Assembly (NCBI GenBank): GCA_040285825.1
Contig: JAUPSS010000001.1
Location: 1,984,001-2,048,000 of the forward strand
Source of the DNA: Eukaryota sp. TZLM1-RC
Lineage: Eukaryota; Metamonada: BaSk clade
Direction: 5' to 3'
Length of the DNA: 64,000 nucleotides
The number at the start of each line of letters is the position of its first letter. Positions within the stretch are counted from its first letter, which is position 1. The translations under genes and the position numbers were made by a program. This document shows positions 9,908-17,825 of this stretch, one piece after another. The notes beneath the pieces were generated by a model, which saw only the letters and a program-made list of their open reading frames with translations, did no database searches and was not told the origin of the DNA.

Positions 9908-10585
9908 CTGCCTTTTCCTCTCATTCGAGCGACGAGCCCTAGAAGCTCTAGTCACAGGAGGTGAACTAATAGAATTATTACGCTTCTTGGGAGGAGCGGA
10001 TTTAGTACGGCGACGTGCTTTTGAAGTCTTGATAAAGTCTTTATACGCGGCAGTATTTTGGACTGTAGACACATGCTCAGTGGTGATCTCTTTTCCCGGC
10101 CATTGCACTTGGCAAAAGTCACCTTCCTGACTGAGCACTTTTTCAATGATGTGTTCTTCGACATCACCTGCAGCGACCCAGGAGTGGAACTCATCGTTGG
10201 TGGGCAAGCTGGAGTGCCAGGGAGCTAAGTGTTTGACGCTAGCTTGGACAATCGTTCCTGTGCAGAGATTCTTAATATTCACAGACGAATTGGATACGAT
10301 TTCAGTAATTAGGAAGGGTCCTAAATAGTCTCCATGAAGCTTAGCGGAAGAGCCAGATGCTCTCAATACCAATTGACCAACTTCAAAAGGGTTTGGAGTT
10401 GACGATCTAGCTAGCTTGGAAGCTTTGGAAGCTTGATGATGTGCTGCCTTTTCCTGTTTCTCTTTCAATCTTCGAAATTTAGATTGAATTTCTTGAATAA
10501 AAGATGACTCAGACGTCGAGCTTTCAATGATTTCAAGAATTTTGCCAGGGTCTGATCTGGGAGACACATCTGAGCCAAAGATCAC
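9902..10585 (-). CDS. integrase C-terminus with GPY/F-like motif and chromodomain
   Basis: 227 residues in the frame after the second pol break. An integrase tail rich in Lys/Gln is followed by 'VGQLVLRASGSSAKLHGDYLGPFLITEI', which fits the GPY/F module of gypsy integrases. Next comes 'DVEEHIIEKVLSQEGDFCQVQWPGK', then 'THVSTV'-like residues, in the position and with the pattern of a chromodomain (Y-VE-KIL...YLVKW-G...TWE). The C-terminus is basic (SKARRRTKSAPPKKR..., RRSNERKRQC). Chromodomains of this kind guide chromovirus integration to particular chromatin. The first codons overlap the upstream frame, and the real protein is presumably a continuation of pol after correction of a C-run indel at 10593-10597. 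Confidence 0.8.
   Translation of the reverse strand: MIFGSDVSPRSDPGKILEIIESSTSESSFIQEIQSKFRRLKEKQEKAAHHQASKASKLARSSTPNPFEVGQLVLRASGSSAKLHGDYLGPFLITEIVSNSSVNIKNLCTGTIVQASVKHLAPWHSSLPTNDEFHSWVAAGDVEEHIIEKVLSQEGDFCQVQWPGKEITTEHVSTVQNTAAYKDFIKTSKARRRTKSAPPKKRNNSISSPPVTRASRARRSNERKRQC
9910..9922 (-). promoter_or_regulatory. polypurine tract
   Basis: On the element strand GAGAGGAAAAGGC lies three bases before the 3' LTR start (TGTTAG). This is the expected place and composition for the plus-strand primer. It is also coding (ERKRQ). Confidence 0.6.
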
Positions 10586-11789
10586 TTGGTATGGGGGTGT
10601 GGTTGGTTATTGAGCTCTTGGAAGAGTTGATCAATAATTGCACATAAGGCAAGTATTCAGACCACACATCGTAGGCATTGAAGTCTACGAGCAATTTCCG
10701 TAGGTTTTGCAGGATGTCTCTGTGTCGGCGCTCTACCAGGCCGTTGGACGGGGAAAACCTAGGTATTGACTTTGACACCTCTATGCCCAAAAATTTGCTT
10801 AATTCGTCAAAGACAGCCTTGGAAAATTCGGGTCCATTATCGCTGTGGATTTGAAATGGAATACCAAAGATGGCACAGACTTTCCAAATTAATGCATCTG
10901 CAGTAAGATTGGCATTTATCTCTTTTAAAGGCACGATGATCGTGAACCTAGAGAAGCTGTCAATAAATACGAGGATGTATTTGTAGCCTTCTTGATCTTC
11001 TGGAAGAGGACCAATAACGTCGGCGTTGACGCGAGCAAAGGGTCTGTCAGCCCACAGTGAACCGGTTGGGGGAACGTGCAGTTTGGGAACTGGCTTAGTT
11101 TTCTGACAGGAGGGGCATTCTTGGACGTGCTTATTCATGTCGGTGAGCATGTTTGGCCACCAATAATCGCTGTTCCTGAGCTTGTTCAGGCTTTCAGCTT
11201 TGCTTGGATGACCTTCTTGCAGAAGTCCGTGCAACAAGTTAAGGGTGTCCTTAATGAGTGATTTGGGAATCACTATCTTGTTGTCGTGAGTCATATATAA
11301 ATCAAGATGATTGTTATGAACACAGTTGTTGAAAGAGGGGTCTTTGGAAGCTATGGCAAGCTTCTGTTCGGACCTAATCCTACAGAGCCATGGCTCGAAA
11401 ATAGGCAGGTCGTTGGAACATCGTTCTCTGATGACCATGATACGTTCGAAGTTGTTTAAGTCTTCGATGTAGTATCTTTCATTTTCTGTTCCATCAATTT
11501 TATCAATGTAAAATATTGGATGAAAATTTGGAGGCATTTGATGGGACAAATGATTGATCTCTTGATGGTCTATGGGCGGAACTATTCGAGACAACATATC
11601 AGCCCAGAAGTTATCTTCCCCTTTGGTATGTACCAAATCAAAGCAGAATTCAGAGAATATGGGTAACCATCTTGTTACAATTCTGTTCTTCTCAGGAGCC
11701 GTGAACATGTAGGTAAGGTTTTGATGGTCTGTGAATATAACCAGTTTCCTTCCTTTCAAGTAGTTTTCAAAACCACTTTGAGTTAACAT
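10533..11789 (-). CDS. RNase H end and integrase (gypsy pol, middle frame)
   Basis: 418 residues. It begins inside RNase H (KGRKLVIFTDHQNLTYMF, as in the family 'F.V.TDH..L'). The integrase zinc-binding HHCC region follows (H...EGHPSKAES...YWWPNM...VQECPSCQKTK). The catalytic core shows D,D,E positions: NADVIGPLPED...YKYILVFIDSFSRF, IHSDNGPEF, and NGLVERRHRDIL. The frame runs out in RPWQNS because a five-C run (10593-10597 on the + strand as G) has one base too many for continuity; the canonical 'TP..VIFG' reappears in the next frame. Confidence 0.9.
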   Translation of the reverse strand: MLTQSGFENYLKGRKLVIFTDHQNLTYMFTAPEKNRIVTRWLPIFSEFCFDLVHTKGEDNFWADMLSRIVPPIDHQEINHLSHQMPPNFHPIFYIDKIDGTENERYYIEDLNNFERIMVIRERCSNDLPIFEPWLCRIRSEQKLAIASKDPSFNNCVHNNHLDLYMTHDNKIVIPKSLIKDTLNLLHGLLQEGHPSKAESLNKLRNSDYWWPNMLTDMNKHVQECPSCQKTKPVPKLHVPPTGSLWADRPFARVNADVIGPLPEDQEGYKYILVFIDSFSRFTIIVPLKEINANLTADALIWKVCAIFGIPFQIHSDNGPEFSKAVFDELSKFLGIEVSKSIPRFSPSNGLVERRHRDILQNLRKLLVDFNAYDVWSEYLPYVQLLINSSKSSITNHTPIPSDLWLRCVSQIRPWQNS

Positions 11790-14113
11790 GAGTAGGATAG
11801 CATAGAGTTCCTTTTGGTTTGTCGGCCAGTTCTTTTTGCGAGTTGGTTAACAACCGGCTGGAAGAAGCTGATAGGCCTACATTTCCTGTTGATCAGGGGG
11901 GTACCGGGGTCGTCGACTTGTTCGATTTGTTCCCATATGACGCCGCCTACAGCTATGTCGGACGCATCGCAACTAATTAAAATTTGGTTTTCCAGCGGAG
12001 GTAAGCTGAGCGGCATGTGCTTCGCTATCAGTTGTTTGATCTTTTGAAGGAGTCCGTCGTGCATGTCGGTCCATTGAAGGCGTTGCGCGTGGGGTTTGGG
12101 TTTAACTTTGGAGTTATTTCCATCCTTCTTAGTCAATCTGATGATAGGAGCGATGAGCTCAGATACCTGAGGAAGCCATTCTCTAATGAAGTTGACTGAT
12201 CCTACGAGGCTGCGGACGTCTTTGATTGTCTTTGGTCTAGGTAGATTCAGCAAAGATTCAACGCGAGTGGGATCAATAGTCCGTTGTTTGTTTTGGAAGA
12301 CACTGCCCAGTATCTTTATTGGGTGTCTGGAAGACACGAAATGGCACTTTGGAAGTCCCAAGGAAACTCTTTTGCGTCTAGCTTGGTCAAGGACGCGACG
12401 GAGGCGTTCAATGAATTCGTCAAAGGTTGAACCTATGATTATGATGTCATCTATGTAAATGAAGACACCGTCTCCAGAGAAGATGTCAGCCATGACGTTT
12501 TGGAAAACGGCTGGGACATTCTTTAGGCCAAAAGCTGCACGTTTGAACATGATGCTTTTGCCAGGAATGCTCAGGGCTGTTTTCTGCCAATCCTTTTCGG
12601 CAATCTTCAGTTGCCAAAAGGCTTTGGGGAGGTCAAGGGTGCCTATGTAGTTCGCTTGGGAGAGAAATACCAGCACATCGGAGATCCTTGGAAGGTTGGG
12701 CTCAACAGGAATGGTGTTGGCGTTGACTCCGTTCTTGCCACTATAGTCACCGGTAAGGCGGGGCTTACGGTGATCTGGGTAGACCACTAGACAGACAGGG
12801 GAGCTGAACTCATGGTTCGATGGAACAGCAAATCCAGAGTCTACGAGTTCGTCGAAAATTTGGTTAGCGACCTCTAGCCTGGCTGGATCCAGGGTCCTGG
12901 GGGGTCTTCTAACTCTAACGTCTTCGTTGTAGAAGTTGATTTCCATGGGAGGGCAATCAATACCTTCAGCATGAGGCTTGAGGGTAAATACGTCTTCGAA
13001 CTCCTTCAAAGTTTGAAGTAGGGACTTCTTGAAATGGTCGTTGTCGAGGTTGATGGTACAACCAGATGAGTTGATGTGTTCCAACCAACGTGTGGAAACG
13101 TTGACGACTTCCGAAGCTTGTGATATTCGATGATCGAATTCAGCTTCAGGTAATAGTAATGTGCGACAGGCGTCGTCCATTCTAATATAAATGCCCTTGT
13201 TGTTCATCAGCCCAAGGTGACTCAACAAGTCAGCACCAATGAGAATGGTCTCATGTCCAGGAACGATGCTGAACTTGTGTTTCACGTGTACAATCTGGGT
13301 AACACTACCTAGTCTAATGCTAAGGGTTCCAGAAGCAGTACCAAGGGACTGTGAGGTAGTTCCATCAGCAATCTTGTATGAAATGGTTTCGTTGGAACGT
13401 GCCATGTTACAATTACTGATGGCGTCTTCCGTGACTACTGAGCATGTTGCACCGGAGTCAATTATGCCTTTAACTTCGACATTGTTGATCAAGAAGTTTA
13501 ATTGTAGGCAGTTGTGATTCATGGATTGTACCATAAAAATTGTATCAGAATCATGTCCATTTAAGTCGGCTTGTTCTGAGAAGAAGTTGGCCTGACTGTT
13601 GAGTATCTTGGTAGGTTCCAAGTTGGCAAATGGATTGATTAGAGAATCTTTCCATGCTGAACTTTCTGTATGTGGTTGTGTTGTTGTTGTAGGGGGTATG
13701 GTTTCTAAAGTACATAAATAGTGACGGGAACGTTTATTGTAAGAAGAGCCTCTGCCTCTGCCGCGAGTACCTCTTCGACTACGGAAACCAGAACCTCTAG
13801 AACTTCTACCTCGAGCTTGTTGTTGAGCTTGTTGCTCTCTCCATTTCTTGCTCCTTTGGCAGTCTTCACTGGGGCACCTTTCGGTCGGATGGCCCTTTTG
13901 CTTACAGAAGTTGCATTGGACATCAGTGGCCTGGGAAGACGATTGTGGTAGGCTTCCTCCTCTCTTACTTTGTTTTGGGCGTTTACCTGGACCAGAACCT
14001 CGTGGTGTGGGGATGTCAGGTGGGGAGGGAACGACCATGGGAGGTCGGCGAGAGGCCTGCTGGTGAGTTAATTGGTTCTGATAGGTGAAATCGACATGGT
14101 TCAGTTGTTCCAT
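11783..14113 (-). CDS. gypsy pol: CCHC knuckle, aspartic protease, RT, start of RNase H
   Basis: 776 residues from the first Met. The open frame extends upstream to about 14255, where it overlaps gag. The knuckle CNFCKQKGHPTERC (CX2CX4HX4C) lies near residue 68. A Gly/Arg/Ser-rich basic stretch follows. The protease active site is IIDSGATCSVV. RT motifs include LTGDYSGKNGVN, TLDLPKAFWQLKI, FKRAAFGLKNVPAVFQ and the catalytic FIYIDDIIII. RNase H begins with LISCDASDIAVGGVIWEQ. The frame fails at an A-run (11833-11837) that is one base short; after it the RNase H motif continues as QKELYAILLML in the neighbouring frame. The RT box here is YIDD. Confidence 0.92.
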   Translation of the reverse strand: MEQLNHVDFTYQNQLTHQQASRRPPMVVPSPPDIPTPRGSGPGKRPKQSKRGGSLPQSSSQATDVQCNFCKQKGHPTERCPSEDCQRSKKWREQQAQQQARGRSSRGSGFRSRRGTRGRGRGSSYNKRSRHYLCTLETIPPTTTTQPHTESSAWKDSLINPFANLEPTKILNSQANFFSEQADLNGHDSDTIFMVQSMNHNCLQLNFLINNVEVKGIIDSGATCSVVTEDAISNCNMARSNETISYKIADGTTSQSLGTASGTLSIRLGSVTQIVHVKHKFSIVPGHETILIGADLLSHLGLMNNKGIYIRMDDACRTLLLPEAEFDHRISQASEVVNVSTRWLEHINSSGCTINLDNDHFKKSLLQTLKEFEDVFTLKPHAEGIDCPPMEINFYNEDVRVRRPPRTLDPARLEVANQIFDELVDSGFAVPSNHEFSSPVCLVVYPDHRKPRLTGDYSGKNGVNANTIPVEPNLPRISDVLVFLSQANYIGTLDLPKAFWQLKIAEKDWQKTALSIPGKSIMFKRAAFGLKNVPAVFQNVMADIFSGDGVFIYIDDIIIIGSTFDEFIERLRRVLDQARRKRVSLGLPKCHFVSSRHPIKILGSVFQNKQRTIDPTRVESLLNLPRPKTIKDVRSLVGSVNFIREWLPQVSELIAPIIRLTKKDGNNSKVKPKPHAQRLQWTDMHDGLLQKIKQLIAKHMPLSLPPLENQILISCDASDIAVGGVIWEQIEQVDDPGTPLINRKCRPISFFQPVVNQLAKRTGRQTKRNSMLSYSC

Positions 14114-14159
14114 GAACGATCTGGCGTTACAGAAATTCTCGTATTCAATTTGAAGAACA

Positions 14160-17042
14160 CTAAAGAATTCGCCAAGGGTGTGCCCATCGCATGAGTAGTG
14201 GGAGGGAGGGAGAGGACCAGATCCTGAGGAGTCTGTCTCTGATAGGGATAATTCCTACACTTTCTAGGACATGAGTAGCAACTACCCAGTCTGGAAGTCT
14301 ATCAGCTGGAGGAGTGGAGCTTATGGAGAATGTTCTCAATTGATGAGAGATGCCCCTAAATTCTTGGATGGCGGTGGAGCGAGTCAGAACTCTGCCTATG
14401 TTGACCATGAAGTCAATCCATCTATTGCCATAATCTCTTTCCGACCAGTCCATGTTGGTTGCGAGGAGAGCTCGATTAGCCTCATCCAGTCTGCTGAATT
14501 GGGTTCTTCTTAGAATTTGAGCCCAAATGATGCGTTCATCTCTTGAGGTAGGGACCGTGGGAGAAGAGATAGCTAGGTGAGCACCTTGGTATCGTAGCGC
14601 ATTTAGCACCTCGGGGGTGACACATTCAGCGAGGGCTCGGGGGTTGATCCTCATGGCTTGACGGAACAAGTCCCATTCGTGAACTGGTTCTCCAGTGATG
14701 TTACCAAAATACTCGTCGATCGGTGGTTGGGAACCTTCTCTAGCTAGTTCTAATTCTTCACGTAGTCTGGCAACTTCGTTAGCTAGAGCTATCTGGACTG
14801 GATCCTCAACGTTACCTCTCGTTTCTCTTAGGACTCGGTCGGTACGACTCCAGAGAATGAATTTGTTGACAAACTTTAGGAGTTTATCAGCGTCTCTCAA
14901 ATCAGAAGCTTCAAGATATGGACGTTTAGGACGGTCCCTACGTCTGTCATCTCGATCTCTTGATCCAATCATTGAAGAGAGGAGAAGGCTACTATCGTAT
15001 GTGCCTGAGAAGGGTGAATGATGTGAGGAAATGGAGGACGTTGAACCTGTCGTGGAAGGTGTAGGTAGGGGTTGAGGAGCTCGACTAACGGGAGTGATGG
15101 GAGCAGGTACTGCATCAGAAGATGTGATGGGGGTGGGTGATTCACTGCTCACAGTGACAACGTCGTCGTCAGCTTGTTCCATAGCAGATCGGTTGGGGTT
15201 AGAGGTTTCCGTGATAGGAAATGGATCAGTTTCCATGGGAGGTTGTGGTGATTCGGGAGGTTGAGCGGAGGAAGATGGAGCTTCACTCTGTTGAGGTTCA
15301 GGGGAAGGTACTGTCTCTTCAATCTGGGCTGGAACCTGATAAGAAGAGATCGCTGGTTGAACCAAGCGTGTTTTCTCTATACGGCCTTCTACCATTACCC
15401 ACTTTAACATCCTGGATTCTATGCATCCAGGGAAAACGGTGACGAGCTGGAGGGCTCTTTGAAGATTACCTGATCTTCTGTGGTCAGGACCACAATATGA
15501 AGCTATATGGTCAGGACGTCTGTCGTAAAGAAAGAGTCTTTCACCATATGTGGTTTCGGTAAACCACCACCCTGTTCTATAATCTCTGTCGATAAGGATA
15601 TCGAGAGATGCGTTATACCCAGGGCTGAACCTAGGGTATGGGCAAGGGTTGTGAACGTTTATGAAGAGGTTGTCTTCATCTCCAGCGAAGCGTCTGAATA
15701 CTCCTTCTCGAGTAGTTCTCATGAACCTAACTCCTGGTCTTGGTTCATAAGTTGGTTCAGGGTCATTCCTGGAGGTTTCTGGGGTGATCCTTTCATCGGA
15801 AAGAAATGGACCAATTCTGGGAGAGATCCATATTCCTAAGTCGTTCTCGACTTTGGGGCCGTAGAAAGGAGGACGCTTGTTGCTCATCTCCGTGGGAGGG
15901 ATGGCCTCTGGGTCCTCTGGAATGACTCGTGTGTCCCTATATCTAGCGTAAGGGTTGTGCTGGCGGGAAGCACCATGATGAACACTTGAGCTAGCGTAGG
16001 AGCTAGTTTGAGAAGGGGTAAGTTGAGCAGGTGTAGAGGATGTTCCTCTTCTAGCCTGTAACTCTCTTTCCAGTCTGTTCTTGAGTTTCCAGATTCGATC
16101 TTCATGGAAGTAACGTTCTAAATATTCTTTAGAAACCTCACCAGTTTCTCTATCAATTTCAGGAACATGTTCCGTGGGAGGAACCGGAGGTTGAGCTGTG
16201 TGAGAAAATTCCCTGGGAGGTTCCTCATAGTCAACCAGATCTGAAAATAATAGTTCATACCTCTTCCTTTGCTCTTCGGAAAGATGCGAAGGAAAATTTG
16301 GTGTGCTAGGAGTGGAATCTCTAGCCTGGGGAGGGGAAACAGACAGATTGTTAACTCCTCTTACTGTTGATGTAGTAAGAGGAGATCCTGAAGTTGGGAC
16401 AGCAGGATTTTGAATAGTTCTCCTAACAGTTGGAACTGCAGGGAGAAGCTGTTGAGAGTGAGAGGGTGGAACCTCAGAACTAGATGGAAGGGATGAAGAT
16501 GGTACTTCAATGGCCTTCTTAGAGGAGGAAGAGGGTTGGTCTTCCAATCCTTCTTTTGCAGTGAGAGAAGGTTGAACAGTCTCTCTGCTCTGAGTAGAAG
16601 GTGAAGGTGATACTTCAGAACTTCTTCCAGGGAGGGGAGAAGGTGGGACTTCAGATGCCCCCAATTGCGAAGGGGGAAGAGGAGCAACGGAATCCTCTAC
16701 GTCCTCGTCGTCGTAGGAGACCAACGAAGGACTTCTTCCTTCCGAAGGAACGGAATCCTTGGGAGGGTTGTCTCCTTCGGCAGGAACAGAATCCTGAGGA
16801 GGGGAGCTTCCTTCCATGGGAACGGAATCCTCTGGAAGGGAATTGTCTTCCTTTGGGGTGGAACCCTCAGGGAGAGTTGCTTCAGGAAGCGCAGAAGCTT
16901 CAACCGAAGAAGGAGGCACGGAAGCAGGGTCTGTGGTTAGTGGTGAGGAAGAGGGACCAGTCTCTTCCTCAAGGATCCTACGTTGAGCCGGGGACGACCC
17001 AATACGTATTGATGGTCTTGGCTGTTGGTTATTGTCTGACAT
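14160..17042 (-). CDS. gypsy gag-like polyprotein
   Basis: 960 residues. The N-terminal third is low-complexity Ser/Pro/Glu, with a near-tandem repeat of about 13 residues (DSVPMEGSSPPQ, DSVPAEGDNPPK, DSVPSEGRSPS). After a charged stretch comes the probable capsid region from about residue 700 (NVEDPVQIALANEVARLREELE... through the C-terminus). It has no knuckle; that lies in the next frame. The start ATG (17042) lies inside the 5' LTR, so the first 11 codons are LTR sequence. The frame ends at 14160, but the +1 frame is open from 14255 and reads DGHTLGEFFSVLQIEYENF, which resembles a capsid end. Expression of pol by +1 frameshifting, as in Ty3, is therefore plausible. Confidence 0.85.
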   Translation of the reverse strand: MSDNNQQPRPSIRIGSSPAQRRILEEETGPSSSPLTTDPASVPPSSVEASALPEATLPEGSTPKEDNSLPEDSVPMEGSSPPQDSVPAEGDNPPKDSVPSEGRSPSLVSYDDEDVEDSVAPLPPSQLGASEVPPSPLPGRSSEVSPSPSTQSRETVQPSLTAKEGLEDQPSSSSKKAIEVPSSSLPSSSEVPPSHSQQLLPAVPTVRRTIQNPAVPTSGSPLTTSTVRGVNNLSVSPPQARDSTPSTPNFPSHLSEEQRKRYELLFSDLVDYEEPPREFSHTAQPPVPPTEHVPEIDRETGEVSKEYLERYFHEDRIWKLKNRLERELQARRGTSSTPAQLTPSQTSSYASSSVHHGASRQHNPYARYRDTRVIPEDPEAIPPTEMSNKRPPFYGPKVENDLGIWISPRIGPFLSDERITPETSRNDPEPTYEPRPGVRFMRTTREGVFRRFAGDEDNLFINVHNPCPYPRFSPGYNASLDILIDRDYRTGWWFTETTYGERLFLYDRRPDHIASYCGPDHRRSGNLQRALQLVTVFPGCIESRMLKWVMVEGRIEKTRLVQPAISSYQVPAQIEETVPSPEPQQSEAPSSSAQPPESPQPPMETDPFPITETSNPNRSAMEQADDDVVTVSSESPTPITSSDAVPAPITPVSRAPQPLPTPSTTGSTSSISSHHSPFSGTYDSSLLLSSMIGSRDRDDRRRDRPKRPYLEASDLRDADKLLKFVNKFILWSRTDRVLRETRGNVEDPVQIALANEVARLREELELAREGSQPPIDEYFGNITGEPVHEWDLFRQAMRINPRALAECVTPEVLNALRYQGAHLAISSPTVPTSRDERIIWAQILRRTQFSRLDEANRALLATNMDWSERDYGNRWIDFMVNIGRVLTRSTAIQEFRGISHQLRTFSISSTPPADRLPDWVVATHVLESVGIIPIRDRLLRIWSSPSLPLLMRWAHPWRIL
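16981..17001 (-). promoter_or_regulatory. candidate primer binding site
   Basis: On the element strand the sequence beginning TGGGTCGTCCCCGGCTC lies eight bases after the 5' LTR end. TGG is the complement of a tRNA CCA end, and the complement has a T-arm-like GTTGAGCC followed by an acceptor-like stretch. It does not match the tRNA-Asp in this window. The site is inside the gag coding sequence. Confidence 0.35.
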
Positions 17043-17163
17043 ACAATGTAGAGTAACAGAAGTGTAATTTATTACGAAGAGGAATTGTATTCACTCTTCT
17101 TAAGCTAACAGGCGGAATACTAATAACTAAACTATTAACTATAAATACTATTCAAGACTAACA
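17010..17163 (-). repeat. 5' LTR of the gypsy element
   Basis: 154 bp, same as 9754-9907. On the element strand it begins TGTTAGTC and ends CCATCA. TATTTATAG close to its 5' end is a possible TATA box. It holds the gag start codon. Confidence 0.93.
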
Positions 17164-17167
17164 CTTA

Positions 17168-17825
17168 CAGTTAATTTTTTTGGCTGATTTGGGGTGTGAA
17201 GCTTTAGAATTTTAATTATGGTGTTTAGTTTCCTTTTGGAATATGTCAAATTGCCCAAAAATTGGTAATAAACAGGAAAACTTTCCAAAGTTTGGTTCTG
17301 TTATTGGTATTTACAAGTATATTGTCTCAAATTATTGCTCCTTTTAACAAAGCCTTTGTGAATACGCTTAGAATTTCCATCTTCCACTAGATAATTATTA
17401 TCTTCCAAGTTTTCATTTGTTTCAATTAAAAGTTGTCAATGTGTTACAAACATTGTGCATCCGTATTTGGGAACTTACTATTACTATTAATTTATGGTTC
17501 TGCACTTCTTGGTTATACAAGTATACAATACCTTAAACGTGATTTAATGTTTAACTCGAAACAAAGGCATAAAGACAAAAACAATGGTTTTCAACATTGC
17601 ATTAAATAAGTAAATTGGAAATGTATTAAAATTTTGTAATTTTTATTAATATATTTTCATATCAATTGGTAAATGAAACACCAACAATACTGATGAAGCT
17701 CGTAGTTCAAAATATTAAAAACAAAAACATCACAAAATATTTATTTGCTTCAAAAAGTAATGTATACAAAAAAAATCTTTGTTTTTCATAAAAAGAACAA
17801 AATATTCATTTTAAAATCCAAATTT
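17168..17825. other. intergenic, no gene seen
   Basis: Very AT-rich spacer between the gypsy 5' LTR and the 3' end of the YAK1-like kinase gene. No ORF, RNA gene or LINE similarity was found. The target duplication ctta occupies 17164-17167. Confidence 0.5.

Larger units (their letters stand above)
9754..17163 (-). mobile_element. Ty3/gypsy LTR retrotransposon, chromovirus-like, nearly intact
   Basis: Complete element of about 7.4 kb on the reverse strand. LTRs of 154 bp (9754-9907 and 17010-17163) look identical base for base and have TG...CA ends. The flanking 'ctta' at 9750-9753 and 17164-17167 is a 4-bp target duplication. Domain order is gag, CCHC knuckle, aspartic protease, RT, RNase H, integrase and chromodomain, the Ty3/gypsy order. 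Pol is split by two single-base frame changes, both at homopolymers. The coding DNA is visibly more GC-rich than its surroundings. Identical LTRs mean a recent insertion. Confidence 0.95.

Noticed and set aside
16601-17056. 151-codon forward frame
   Set aside because: Antisense of the low-complexity part of gypsy gag.
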